A stretch of 61,130 nucleotides of DNA from an uncultured Oscillospiraceae bacterium. GTDB lineage: Bacteria; Bacillota; Clostridia; Oscillospirales; Oscillospiraceae. Below the pieces are notes generated by a model, which worked only from the letters and a program-made list of their open reading frames with translations, had not been told where the DNA came from and made no database searches. Below, piece by piece: positions 8,056-17,135 of the stretch; within the stretch, counting starts at the first letter, position 1, and each line of letters starts with the position of its first letter. The translations under genes were made by a program, and so were the position numbers. The DNA lies in NCBI GenBank assembly GCA_947626315.1, contig CANQRQ010000015.1, forward strand, positions 1 through 61,130, in the 5' to 3' direction.

Positions 8056-8754
8056 ATGCTGAAAGTCAACGATCTCAATGTATATTACGGCGCCATCCAC
8101 GCCATCAAGGGCGTCTCCTTCCAGGTAAACGAGGGGGAGATCGTCACCCTGATCGGCGCCAACGGGGCAGGCAAATCCACCACCCTGAACACCGTCTCCG
8201 GCCTTCTGCGCAGCCGGAGCGGCTCCATCCTCTTTCAGGACGAGGACCTGAGCCATCTGCCGGCCTATAAAATCGTCTCCAAGGGCCTGGCCCTGGTGCC
8301 GGAAGGCCGCCGGGTCTTTCTCCAGATGACGGTGGAGGAGAACCTGGAGATGGGCGCCTTTACCCAGAGCGGCTCCCTGGACCCGGCGCTGGAGCAGGTA
8401 TACGCCCAGTTCCCCCGGCTGAAGGAGCGGCGCCGCCAGGTGGCGGGCACGCTCTCCGGCGGCGAGCAGCAGATGCTGGCCATGGGCCGGGCGCTGATGA
8501 GCAGCCCGAAGCTGCTGATGCTGGATGAGCCCTCCATGGGCCTGGCCCCTATTCTGGTGGAGCAGATCTTTGAGATCATCCAGAATCTGCACAGGGCCGG
8601 CACCACCATTCTGCTGGTGGAGCAGAACGCCCAGGCGGCCCTCAGCGTGGCCGACCGGGGCTACGTGCTGGAAACCGGGAAGGTCGTCAGCTCCGGCACC
8701 GGCGCGGAGCTGATGGCCTCCCCGGAGATCAAAAAAGCCTATTTAGGCGGCTAA
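8056..8754 (+). CDS. livF: Branched-chain amino acid ABC transporter ATPase LivF
   Basis: ATPase of 232 residues, the usual LivF size. Walker A GANGAGKST, signature LSGGEQQMLAMGRA, Walker B LLMLDEPSMGLAP and the typical LivF ending SPEIKKAYLGG are complete. A GAGGACAGGAGC ribosome region precedes the ATG. Last gene of the liv operon; a strong bidirectional terminator follows 9 bases after the stop. Confidence 0.93.
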   Translation: MLKVNDLNVYYGAIHAIKGVSFQVNEGEIVTLIGANGAGKSTTLNTVSGLLRSRSGSILFQDEDLSHLPAYKIVSKGLALVPEGRRVFLQMTVEENLEMGAFTQSGSLDPALEQVYAQFPRLKERRRQVAGTLSGGEQQMLAMGRALMSSPKLLMLDEPSMGLAPILVEQIFEIIQNLHRAGTTILLVEQNAQAALSVADRGYVLETGKVVSSGTGAELMASPEIKKAYLGG

Positions 8755-8762
8755 ACGGCCGC

Positions 8763-8800
8763 AAAAAACCTCCTGCTCATTCGCGAGCAGGAGGTTTTTT
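8763..8800. terminator. Bidirectional terminator between liv operon and the mgtC-like genes
   Basis: CCTCCTGCTC (8769-8778) pairs with GAGCAGGAGG (8785-8794). Six A residues lie before and six T residues after the stem, so it can stop transcription from both converging operons. Confidence 0.88.
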
Positions 8801-8810
8801 ATGGCCCGTT

Positions 8811-9509
8811 TTACAGCTCTTCCACCGTGTTGATGTCCTCCAGGGCGGCGATCAGGTTCACGATCTTCCGCGTCTGCTCCGGGCCGCCGCTCTTCAGGCT
8901 CAGCACCGCGCAGTACCGGTGGGGCAGGTCCCCATCCCGGGGTATACGGTTGATCTCCAGGCCGCCCATCTGGGCTCCGTTTTCCTTGATGACCCGGACA
9001 ATGGCCTCGATACAGGCCGAATGCCAGTACTCCACATACAGGTTCGTATCCCGCTTCATGCGGCTGTAGCGGTACTCGATCTTGACCAGCAGCAGCTCCG
9101 CCAGCAGCACCATGGCCGTGGCAAAGATGGCGCATTCAATATAGCCCGCGCCGCAGACCAGGCCGATGATGGCCGCGGTCCAGAGCCCGGCGGCGGTGGT
9201 CAGGCCCCGGACCCGCTGCCGGCGGGTGACCATGATGGTGCCCGCGCCGATGAAGCCGATGCCGGCGATTACCTGGGCCCCCAGACGGGAGATATCCGTA
9301 TACAGCTTCATCACCTGATAGAGATACAGGTTCGTCAGCATGGCGATGGCCGCGCCCAGACAGATCAGAATATGGGTCCGGAACCCGGCGGGCCGGCGCT
9401 TGAATTCCCGCTCGATGCCGATCACGCCGCCGCAGAGCACGGCGCTGACCAAGCGCACCGTGACGGCCAGAAGGGACATATTCCGGGCAAAATCAAAAAA
9501 GCTCAACAT
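8811..9509 (-). CDS. MgtC/SapB family membrane protein (downstream copy)
   Basis: A 232-residue protein with 4-5 helices in its first 150 residues, carrying the family motifs GGVIGIEREFKRRPAGFRTH, GFIGAGTIMV and VRGLTTAAGLWTAAIIG, and a cytoplasmic ACT-like C-terminal part. The family was first described as magnesium-linked virulence factors; in commensals the role is unclear. AGGAGG lies 7 bases upstream of the ATG, directly after the stop of the upstream paralogue (12-base gap), so both are co-transcribed. Confidence 0.85.
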   Translation of the reverse strand: MLSFFDFARNMSLLAVTVRLVSAVLCGGVIGIEREFKRRPAGFRTHILICLGAAIAMLTNLYLYQVMKLYTDISRLGAQVIAGIGFIGAGTIMVTRRQRVRGLTTAAGLWTAAIIGLVCGAGYIECAIFATAMVLLAELLLVKIEYRYSRMKRDTNLYVEYWHSACIEAIVRVIKENGAQMGGLEINRIPRDGDLPHRYCAVLSLKSGGPEQTRKIVNLIAALEDINTVEEL

Positions 9510-9521
9510 GGCCGCCCCTCC

Positions 9522-10250
9522 TTACACTTCCTCGATGGAGACAATGCCCTCCACCGCGCCCAGCATGGCCAGCACCTCTGTGTGGTGTTCCCGGCGGGGC
9601 AGGCGGATCAGGAACAGGCCGCCGATCTGAGCGCTCACCTGATTCCGGGTCTCCCGGCTGATCTCCACGTCATAGATGGTGTAGTCCGCGGCCTTCATCC
9701 TGCCCACGATCTCGCTGACATTCTCGATGCTGTCCATCTCCGCGTAGATGTTCATGTTCCGGGCGTTGGACATCACCGCCCGCTCTACATAGGGCAGCAG
9801 CTTGATGCACAGCAGCATCAGCACAAAGCTCACCAGCACACACTCATAAAAGCCCGCCCCTACGGCGATACCGATACAGGCGGAGGCCCAGAGGCCGGAG
9901 GCTGTGGTCAGGCCCTTTACCTCGTGCCGGGCGGTGACCAGGATCGTCCCCGTGCCGATAAAGCCGATGCCGCTGATCACACGGGCTCCTAACCGCACAA
10001 CATCCGTTCTTCTGCCCACCGCGTCATAGGCATCTGCCCAGAGGGTAGAAAGCATCAGATCCAAATACTGGCTGAGAATCATGGTGATCGCCGCGCCCAT
10101 AGCCACCAGCATATAGGTGCGAAAGCCCGCTGCCCGTCCCTTCCGCTCCCGGTCCAGGCCAATAACGCCGCCCACCAGCATGGCCAGAAAAATGCGCAGC
10201 ATCATGGACGCCATATTCAGTTCTCTCATGCTGCTTAGAAAATTGGCCAT
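9522..10250 (-). CDS. MgtC/SapB family membrane protein (upstream copy)
   Basis: A 242-residue paralogue of the next gene on the strand, with GGVIGLDRERKGRAAGFRTY, GFIGTGTILV and VKGLTTASGLWASACIG motifs and a similar C-terminal domain. The start is set at ATG 10250 because AGGAG lies 7 bases upstream; an in-frame ATG 24 bases earlier has no good site. The first of two tandem copies; the pair may work as a hetero-oligomer (inference). Confidence 0.85.
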   Translation of the reverse strand: MANFLSSMRELNMASMMLRIFLAMLVGGVIGLDRERKGRAAGFRTYMLVAMGAAITMILSQYLDLMLSTLWADAYDAVGRRTDVVRLGARVISGIGFIGTGTILVTARHEVKGLTTASGLWASACIGIAVGAGFYECVLVSFVLMLLCIKLLPYVERAVMSNARNMNIYAEMDSIENVSEIVGRMKAADYTIYDVEISRETRNQVSAQIGGLFLIRLPRREHHTEVLAMLGAVEGIVSIEEV

Positions 10251-10272
10251 GATCCATCTCCTTATAAAGGGC

Positions 10273-10297
10273 AAAGCGCCAAGTCATCTGGCGCTTT
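10273..10297 (-). repeat. Inverted repeat in the leader of the mgtC-like pair
   Basis: AAAGCGCCA (10273-10281) and TGGCGCTTT (10289-10297) are perfect complements with a 7-base loop, placed between the promoter and the ribosome site. No U-run follows on the minus strand. It could be an operator or RNA element. Confidence 0.55.
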
Positions 10298-10312
10298 ATG
10301 ACTTATTTACCA

Positions 10313-10340
10313 ATTATACCATGGTTTTCCAAGTTTTCAA
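10313..10340 (-). promoter_or_regulatory. Promoter of the mgtC-like pair
   Basis: On the minus strand TTGAAA (10340-10335) and TATAAT (10318-10313) are spaced by 16 bases. A second TATAAT lies at 10353-10348 without a clear -35. Confidence 0.6.
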
Positions 10341-10388
10341 TTAGCAAATTATACCAAAATGCTTTTATAATTTGTTCATTTTGCTTCT

Positions 10389-11102
10389 TCAGTCCGAGAA
10401 CAGCCGCTCCAGCAGGGCGGGCAGCTGCTCCAGCGCGCCGATCTCGTAGTCCGGCTTCAGGTCCGGCCGGGGCGCTTTCCCCCAGGGATTGAACCAGCAG
10501 CTCTTGATGCCGGCGTTGAGGCCGCCCCGGATATCGGAGGTCAGGCTGTCTCCCACGATCAGGGCCCGCTCCCGGTCAAAATCCGGCATCCGGGCAAAGC
10601 AGTGCTCAAAAAAGGCCCGGCTGGGCTTGTCAAAGCCGATTTCTTCGGAGATGAAAATCGCCTCAAAGTATCTGGCGATCCCGGAGCTGGCGATCCGCCC
10701 CTCCTGTACAGTCGCGGTCCCGTTGGAGACGATGTACAGGGCGTAGCGTCCGTACAAAGCCTCCAGCAGCTCCGGCGCGCCGGGGATAAAATAGTGCCCC
10801 AGGGCCAGATTCGCCTCATAGATGTCCCTGGCCTCCTCCCCGGAGCGGACTAATCCCAGCTCCGCGAAGAGGCATTCAAAGCGGCCGGTCAGCACCTGCT
10901 CCCGGCTGATCCGCCCCTCCTCCAGCAGCTCCCAATGCCGGGCGTTGATCTCGCTGTAGCGCCGCAGCGTCTCCGGCTTCGGCTCCACGCCCAGGCGCAG
11001 CAGGGTCTTGGTCAGGGCGACGGCCTCCGCCTTATGAAAGTCCAGCAGGGTATCGTCCAGGTCCAGCAGCACGGACGCCCTTTTCTTTTTCTCCTGTTCC
11101 AT
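10389..11102 (-). CDS. HAD-family phosphatase, YjjG-like (pyrimidine nucleotidase type)
   Basis: A 237-residue HAD hydrolase. Motif I LLDLDDTLLDF supplies the nucleophile and acid Asp, motif II is IVSNGT, the motif III lysine is in FDKPSRAFFEHCF, and motif IV is IVGDSLTSDIRGGLNAG. The LTSDIRGG pattern and length fit the YjjG/YfnB branch, which dephosphorylates non-canonical pyrimidine nucleotides. A GGGGAG site precedes the ATG. It follows murF by 14 bases and is probably co-transcribed with it. Confidence 0.8.
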   Translation of the reverse strand: MEQEKKKRASVLLDLDDTLLDFHKAEAVALTKTLLRLGVEPKPETLRRYSEINARHWELLEEGRISREQVLTGRFECLFAELGLVRSGEEARDIYEANLALGHYFIPGAPELLEALYGRYALYIVSNGTATVQEGRIASSGIARYFEAIFISEEIGFDKPSRAFFEHCFARMPDFDRERALIVGDSLTSDIRGGLNAGIKSCWFNPWGKAPRPDLKPDYEIGALEQLPALLERLFSD

Positions 11103-11116
11103 GGCCCTCTCCCCTT

Positions 11117-12466
11117 CTATTTTAAAAGCTTCAGCGCTTCCGCGATCTCTTCAAACTTCATGCCCCGGGAGGCCTTTACCAGCACCGCGTCCCCCGGGCA
11201 TATCAACTCCGGCAGCGCGGCGATCAGCGCCTCCCGGCTGTCAAAATGCCGGCCCAGCGCCCCGGCGCCCCGGCTGATCTCCGCCGCCAGGGGCCCGCAG
11301 CTGAGCACCAGAGAGGCCCCGGCTCGGACGGCCTCCTCCCCCAGCTCCCGGTGCATCTGCCCCGCCTCGGGGCCCATCTCCAGCATATCTCCCAGGATGC
11401 AGACCTTCCGGCCCGGCAGGTCCGCCAGAGAGGCCAGGGAGCTGCGCATAGAGTCGGGGTTTGCGTTGTAGCTGTCGTCCACCAGGGTGAGAAAGCCCGT
11501 GTCCTGCACCAGGCCCCGGCGGCCCACCGTCTCATAGGCGGCCACGCCCCGGGCGATCTCCCCGTCCGTCAGCCCCAGGGCCAGGCCCACGGCGGCCCCG
11601 CCCAGGGCGGCGTAGACCATGTGCCGCCCGAAGGCGGGAATACGCACCGGAACGCGCCGGTCCCCATAGACCAGCTCGCAGGCCGTCTCCCGGCTGCCGG
11701 TGAGGCGGATGTTCTCCGCCCGGAGCTCGCAGTCCTCCCCCAGCCCGAAGCGGAGCAGCCGCTGCCGGCAGGAGAGCTTTTTCAGCTTCGGATCGTCCCC
11801 GTTGACAAGCACCAGGGCGTCCTCGGACATAAGGTCCAGCATCTCCGTCTTGGCCTTCAAAACGCCATCCAGATCGTGGAGAAATTCCAGGTGGGCGTGG
11901 CCGATGACGGTATAGAGGGCGATATCCGGCCGGGCCATCAGGGCCAGGCGGCTCATCTCCCCAAAGCCGGAGATGCCCATCTCCACCACCGCCGCCTGAT
12001 GCCAAGGCTGAAGGCGGGAGAGGGTCAAAGGCACGCCGATCTGGTTGTTCAGATTCCCCTCCGTTTTCAGCACAGAGAGGCGGCTGCCCAGCACGGCGGC
12101 GCACATCTCCTTGGCGGAGGTCTTGCCCACGCTGCCGGTGATGCCGATGACAGGGATGTGGACATTCTGCCGGAAATCCCGGAGAATGGCCTCCAGCGCC
12201 TCCTGCACGTCCGGCACCAGGATCACCGGCCCCGTGACGCCCTCCGGCAGCCGCCGGGCCAGGCAGCAGGCCGCCCCGCCGGCAAAGGCGGCGGCCATAT
12301 AGTCGTGCCCGTCCACCCGTTCGCCCTCATAGGCGGCAAACAGGTCCCCCGGCTGGGCCTGCCGGCTGTCGATGATCACCCGGGAGAGCGCCGCCTCCGG
12401 CTCCGCCGCGTTCAGCAGCTTCCCGCCGCAGGCGGCCGCCGCACGGCCGACCGTCATGTCAAACAT
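11117..12466 (-). CDS. murF: UDP-N-acetylmuramoyl-tripeptide--D-alanyl-D-alanine ligase MurF
   Basis: Cytoplasmic ligase that adds D-Ala-D-Ala to the peptidoglycan precursor. The 449-residue protein has the MurF N-terminal domain (VIIDSRQAQPGDLFAAYEGE), the ATP-binding loop GITGSVGKTS, the central NNQIGVPLTLSRL motif, and the C-terminal DDSYNANPDSM signature specific to MurF. The start at 12466 follows GGGGG by 7 bases and gives the normal family length; the frame continues upstream without a site. murD lies elsewhere in this window (24.7 kb), so the mur genes are not in one cluster. Confidence 0.93.
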   Translation of the reverse strand: MFDMTVGRAAAACGGKLLNAAEPEAALSRVIIDSRQAQPGDLFAAYEGERVDGHDYMAAAFAGGAACCLARRLPEGVTGPVILVPDVQEALEAILRDFRQNVHIPVIGITGSVGKTSAKEMCAAVLGSRLSVLKTEGNLNNQIGVPLTLSRLQPWHQAAVVEMGISGFGEMSRLALMARPDIALYTVIGHAHLEFLHDLDGVLKAKTEMLDLMSEDALVLVNGDDPKLKKLSCRQRLLRFGLGEDCELRAENIRLTGSRETACELVYGDRRVPVRIPAFGRHMVYAALGGAAVGLALGLTDGEIARGVAAYETVGRRGLVQDTGFLTLVDDSYNANPDSMRSSLASLADLPGRKVCILGDMLEMGPEAGQMHRELGEEAVRAGASLVLSCGPLAAEISRGAGALGRHFDSREALIAALPELICPGDAVLVKASRGMKFEEIAEALKLLK

Positions 12467-12527
12467 TCCATCGCCCCCGTTTTCCCTTCCATGCTCCACC
12501 CGCTGGACAGCGCCCGCGGGCAGTTCC

Positions 12528-12556
12528 ACTATACCATATCGTTCCAGACTATGCAA
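12528..12556 (-). promoter_or_regulatory. Promoter of murF
   Basis: TTGCAT (12556-12551) and TATAGT (12533-12528) on the minus strand with a 17-base spacer, about 60 bases before the MurF start. Confidence 0.7.
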
Positions 12557-12608
12557 AGGGTTTTCTCCGGGTGCAGAGAGTGTTTATAATTATGTGAATT
12601 GATTTATG

Positions 12609-14693
12609 TTAACCTTGCTCTGCCATGTACACACCTGCACGGGACTGGATCAGCCGGGCAGTGTCCGCCGGGGTCTTGTCCCCCGCCAGCATGGCAGCTG
12701 TCTCCTCCCGGACGATCTGCATAACGGTCTCGTCCGGGAGCCTGGTGCTGCCAATGCCGGTGATCAGAGCCAGCAGGCGCTCCCCGTCCTCCTGCGTCAG
12801 ACGGATCGGCGCCGCATCCTCCGCTTGGGCCCGGCTGATCTTTTCCTTTAAAGCGGACAGAGCGGCAGGCAGGCTGAAGCCGTCATCCAGGTCCGCGTTT
12901 TCCAGCATGAACCGGATAAACGCCCAGCACCCCTCCTGATGGGGGCTCCGGGCCAGGATCCCCACCGGGTTTTTCAGCTCGATCTGGGAGCCGCAGCTGC
13001 CGTCCGGGGTGGGCCAGCCGATGGCGCTGAGCCGACACCCGGCCTGGGCCTCCGCCTGGGCCAGGACCGTCACGTTGTCCAGCAGGACCGCCGCGCCCAC
13101 CAAGCTGCCGTTGGCCACCTTCACCGGGCCGGGGGTGTAATCCATGTTGTTGGGGTCCTCCGGCGTCTCCCGGACGCGCAGCGCCGCCTCCAGTAGCGCC
13201 GTGAAGGCCGGGCTGTCAAAGGAGCAGGTCCTGCTCTCCCAATCCATGGCCGCGGGGAGCCAGCGGGCCGCCACCTCCTCCAAAAAGCTCTCCCGGGTCA
13301 GATTGTACAGGGTGCCCTCCCCCGGGCCCCGGGCGGCATCCAGCGCCAGGTACTCGTCCACGCTCCAGCCGGTCCGGTCCCCAAAGTCCGCGTACCGGGC
13401 CAAAACGGTGGGCACGGAAAAGGCGCTGCCAATGAAATAGATCCCTCCACCCACAGACAAGGCATGGGATATGGCGATGTCCTCCAGGCCGGGCCCGCCG
13501 TCCCGGCCGAAAAACGGCGTCAGATCCGTCAGCAGTCCCTTGCCGATATAGGCCAGCGGGGACAGAAAGCGAAAGCTCAGCATGTCCGGCGCTTTTCCGC
13601 TCAGGATCTCCGTATTCAGCCGGGCGAGGGCGGCGTCCTCACCATAGGCGCCTCCATCGGAATAGTCAAGCACTTCGATGTAATAGTCCGGGCTGGCACT
13701 GTTAAAGGCGGCGATATCCCGCTCCAGACCGTCTCCGCCGTGGAGGCCGGCCAGGGTCAGCCGGGTCTTGGGATGGAGCGCCGCCGGGTCCGCCGGTGCC
13801 AGAGCGCACAGGCCGGTGGAGAGCTGGAGCAGGAAGCGGCCGTCCTCCAAAGGGAGCGCGCCGGACAGGCCGTTGACCGGCAGGGCGCACTCCCGCCACA
13901 GCACGAGAGGTCTCTGTTCCCCCTCGGCCGTCAGCGCGTACAGGCCCTCGCCGTTGCTCAGGAGAAGGAAATTCCCTTCGCCGCCGTCAAAAACCGTGCC
14001 CTGGCTGCAGGAAAAGGCGGGCCGGAGGCTTTCGGAGACCGGGTCGACCAGATACAGCCGGTTTCCCTGCTCCGTCTCCTCCACCGCGTACACCTGGCCG
14101 CCCTCCGAGGCCACCGGGTAACAGGACGCCTCCGGGAGCGCAATTGTGCAGATGCTCTCCCCCGCCTCGCTCAGCACCAGCAGCGCCTCCCCGTCACAGG
14201 GGATAACCAGCTTCCCGCCGGCCTGGCAGAGAGAGCCGTAGCTCTCCGCCGGATACAGGGCACCCAGGTCCACGGTCCGCAGCTCTTCCCCCGAGGGGGA
14301 TATCAGAGACAGGATATGCTTGTACGCCCCGTCCACCGCCGCGTATTTGCACAGCCAGATCCCCTCCTCAGAGGGGGCTCCGCCGGTGACGATGTCCGCG
14401 GTGCTGTACACCTTTTCCCCGCCCCGCCAGAGGGAATAACCCATGAAGTTTTCGCTCAACTCCTGGGTCAGCGTGTAGAGCTCCCCCTGGCAGAGCACCG
14501 CCGCTAAACTGTCCTCCGGTATGTCCAGACTCTCCAGGGCATAACTGCCGCCCTGGCCGGTCCATTCCCCGGTGTTCTGATCGACGGCCAGGCCCCGCTC
14601 CTCCGCCGGGGCCGGGGCGGCGCCGGGCTTCTCCCGGCCGCAGCCGGTCAGCAGCAGCGCGGTGGCCAGCAGCAGGCACAGGCATTTTTTCAC
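12609..14693 (-). CDS. Propeller-like / solute-binding fusion lipoprotein (copy 1)
   Basis: A 694-residue lipoprotein starting at GTG 14693, with signal MKKCLCLLLATALLLTGC and Cys18. Residues of about 40-330 form repeated short beta-like blades (for example EEGIWLCKY, GNRLYLVDP, GEGLYALTAEG), suggesting a beta-propeller. From about 340 on, a bacterial extracellular solute-binding domain follows (GLERDIAAFNSASPDYYIEV, GKAPDMLSF). It is a paralogue of the upstream gene; both end in YMAE plus two residues. No ABC permease is adjacent, so ligand and partner are unknown. Confidence 0.75.
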   Translation of the reverse strand: MKKCLCLLLATALLLTGCGREKPGAAPAPAEERGLAVDQNTGEWTGQGGSYALESLDIPEDSLAAVLCQGELYTLTQELSENFMGYSLWRGGEKVYSTADIVTGGAPSEEGIWLCKYAAVDGAYKHILSLISPSGEELRTVDLGALYPAESYGSLCQAGGKLVIPCDGEALLVLSEAGESICTIALPEASCYPVASEGGQVYAVEETEQGNRLYLVDPVSESLRPAFSCSQGTVFDGGEGNFLLLSNGEGLYALTAEGEQRPLVLWRECALPVNGLSGALPLEDGRFLLQLSTGLCALAPADPAALHPKTRLTLAGLHGGDGLERDIAAFNSASPDYYIEVLDYSDGGAYGEDAALARLNTEILSGKAPDMLSFRFLSPLAYIGKGLLTDLTPFFGRDGGPGLEDIAISHALSVGGGIYFIGSAFSVPTVLARYADFGDRTGWSVDEYLALDAARGPGEGTLYNLTRESFLEEVAARWLPAAMDWESRTCSFDSPAFTALLEAALRVRETPEDPNNMDYTPGPVKVANGSLVGAAVLLDNVTVLAQAEAQAGCRLSAIGWPTPDGSCGSQIELKNPVGILARSPHQEGCWAFIRFMLENADLDDGFSLPAALSALKEKISRAQAEDAAPIRLTQEDGERLLALITGIGSTRLPDETVMQIVREETAAMLAGDKTPADTARLIQSRAGVYMAEQG

Positions 14694-14743
14694 GGCTTCT
14701 CCCCTCCTTCGGCGGTTTATATAATTATGTAAATTTATTTATG

Positions 14744-16969
14744 TTAACTTCTTTCCGCCATGTACAGGCTCAGGCGGCTCTGAATCTGTGCGGCGGCCTC
14801 CTGAGCGGTGTTCTGCCCGCTCAGGACCTCCTGCATGGCCGTGGTGAGCACGGTGAGCACCGCCTCGTCGGTCACCACCATGCCCTGGCTGTTCTCCACC
14901 AGCTGCCGCAGCGCCTCTGCATCTGCCTGGTTGAAGCTCTCATAGTCCAGGCCGGGGTCCCTCTCCCGGGCTACCTCATTGGCCAGGGCTTTTTCAAAGC
15001 TGTCCTTGCGCAGCGGGATGCCGGCGTAGATATAGGGCTCCTCCTCCCCCTGCATGAAGGTGCGCAGGAAGCGCCAGGCCCCGTCCCGGTTGGGCCCGGA
15101 GGCCAGGATGCCCAGGCTGGCGTTTTTGCCCATGGTCTTGCTGCCCCTGACGCTGTCTTCCTCCTCCAGGCGCATAAAATAGCTGCCGCTGGCCTGAGAG
15201 CCGGGGAAGCCCGGCAGGGCGTAGTCGCCGCCGGTGCGGGAGCGCATCTGATATCCCATGGTCCCGCACAGGTCCTGGCAGAGGTAAAACAGGTAGGGGT
15301 CCCGGCTGCTCTCGGTCTGCTCCGGGAACCGCTTCAGCAGCTCCAGCCAGGAGACAAAGACCGGGTTATCAAAATCGCAGCTCATGCTCTCCCAGTCCAT
15401 GAACTCCGCCGTGGCCGCGGCGGCAAAGCCGCCCAGGGCTCCCAGATCCCATAAGCTGGTGGATTCCATGGCGGGCAGGCGCAGCTGGGGGTTGCGGTCG
15501 ATCAGGTTCTCCATCGCCTCCGCCGTCCACTCCTGCCCGTCGTACATGGTGTGGGGCACGGCCAGGGTGAGCATGGTCACCTTGTCGGCAAACTCATAGA
15601 GCCCGCCCTTTTTCAGCAGCGCATTGAAGGGGGCGGCCAGGAAATCCTCCCGGCTCACCGTCTGGTCCGCGTCGATATAGGGCAGCAGGTCCACCAGCAG
15701 CTGGGCGTCCACCGCCCCGGAGGGCAGGCGGCTGGTGTCGATCAGGTCCGCCCCGCCGCCGGTTCCCAGCTCGATGAGCATCCGGGTCTTGTCCGCCTCG
15801 TCGGTATAGACCCTTGTCTCCAGCTCCACCCGGTACTCCGGGTCCGTGTTGTTGAAGCGCACAATGGCGTCCATGACGGAATCCGGGCAGGAGGTCCAAT
15901 TGCGGTAGCCCTGGGAGTCGTCCGCCTGCCGGAAGGCGATCATGGTCATGGTCTTTTTCACCGGCACCTGGCCCCGGCTGATTTTGATGAGCTTGTTGGT
16001 AAAGTGGTAGATGTCCCCCTGGGAGTTTTCCAGGCCGTCAAAGCCGTGCATATTCCGGTAGCTGAGGGCCACGTCCAGCCAGCTGAACAGCGCCGTCTCC
16101 TCTCCGGTGGCCGGGTCATAGCGGCAGAAAGCCTCATGGTCCACATAGAGGAAATTCCCCTGACAGCTGGCGTAGAGCATATGGTTTTGGAGCTCCGGGA
16201 GGGGTTCGCCCGCCGTCTGCATAGTCTCCCGGTCAAAGGGGACCAGCCCTTCCTCGCTGTCCATATACATCCTGTCCCCGATCCAGAGGGAGGAACTCAG
16301 CCAGAGCGTGGGGAACTTTGGCCGGTCCACCAGGTTCCCCGCCGCGTCCAGGAGCCAGGCCTCCCCTTCGCTGACACCGCCCAGCAGCACCCGTTCCCCG
16401 TCCAGGCCGACCATGCCGTAGAAATAGCCGTCCTTGCCCTCCTGCCAGAAGTCCAGCTTCCGGCAGTTCTGTTCGCCGGTGGTCCGGTCCACATGGGTCA
16501 GATAATAGGCGGGCCGCCGGGTGAACGGGACGCCGTTTTTGACCTCCTCGTCGGTATAGCCCTCCTGGAGCAGGGCCCAGACGGCCCCTTCGGTGACCTC
16601 CAGCTCGTCAATGCCGGGGACGTGGGCGTCGGCCGTGTCCAGGTCCGTCCGGGACCACTGGCCGGAGAGGGTGTCATAGGCGGCCACGGCAAGGCCGCCG
16701 TCCACGGTCTCCGCCTCCAGATAGATCGTGTCCCCCAGGGTGTCCCAGCCGGAGAGGCTCACGGCCCAGTCCGGGGCCTCGATCTCCGTGCTGATCCAGC
16801 CGTCCACGGTCTCCGTGGCGGCCTGGGGCTCCGGGATCACCACCGCCGGGGCCTTGTCCCCGCCGGATTTTTCGCTTTCAACGCTGCCGGCGGGCGCCTC
16901 GTCCCGCCCGCAGGCGCAGAGAGACAGGGCCAATGCCAGTACCAGCAGCAGACAAAGGGTCTTTTTCAT
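14744..16969 (-). CDS. Propeller-like / solute-binding fusion lipoprotein (copy 2)
   Basis: A 741-residue lipoprotein (lipobox LCAC, Cys20; GGAG 7 bases before ATG) with the same two-part architecture as its downstream neighbour: blade-like repeats up to about residue 350 and then a solute-binding domain (AIVRFNNTDPEYRVELETRV, GTGGGADLIDTSRLP). The end DFENPVF-like segment and the C-terminal AAQIQSRLSLYMAE are shared between the copies. Likely a surface receptor; ligand unknown. The short AT-rich stretch after its stop is almost repeated after the stop of copy 1, which suggests tandem duplication. Confidence 0.75.
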   Translation of the reverse strand: MKKTLCLLLVLALALSLCACGRDEAPAGSVESEKSGGDKAPAVVIPEPQAATETVDGWISTEIEAPDWAVSLSGWDTLGDTIYLEAETVDGGLAVAAYDTLSGQWSRTDLDTADAHVPGIDELEVTEGAVWALLQEGYTDEEVKNGVPFTRRPAYYLTHVDRTTGEQNCRKLDFWQEGKDGYFYGMVGLDGERVLLGGVSEGEAWLLDAAGNLVDRPKFPTLWLSSSLWIGDRMYMDSEEGLVPFDRETMQTAGEPLPELQNHMLYASCQGNFLYVDHEAFCRYDPATGEETALFSWLDVALSYRNMHGFDGLENSQGDIYHFTNKLIKISRGQVPVKKTMTMIAFRQADDSQGYRNWTSCPDSVMDAIVRFNNTDPEYRVELETRVYTDEADKTRMLIELGTGGGADLIDTSRLPSGAVDAQLLVDLLPYIDADQTVSREDFLAAPFNALLKKGGLYEFADKVTMLTLAVPHTMYDGQEWTAEAMENLIDRNPQLRLPAMESTSLWDLGALGGFAAAATAEFMDWESMSCDFDNPVFVSWLELLKRFPEQTESSRDPYLFYLCQDLCGTMGYQMRSRTGGDYALPGFPGSQASGSYFMRLEEEDSVRGSKTMGKNASLGILASGPNRDGAWRFLRTFMQGEEEPYIYAGIPLRKDSFEKALANEVARERDPGLDYESFNQADAEALRQLVENSQGMVVTDEAVLTVLTTAMQEVLSGQNTAQEAAAQIQSRLSLYMAERS

Positions 16970-17135
16970 GCCTATTCTCCTTTGCTTTTCTTTCAGCCAA
17001 GTTTAGCATTTCCGTGTATCGTTCCGGCATATTTTTTGTGAACAGGATATGAACAATTCACTTATCAAGAATGTTTAAGGAGGAACCGTCCTGCCCAGAC
17101 AGTCCCTCCTTAATACTACTATACAGTTTTCAGTG

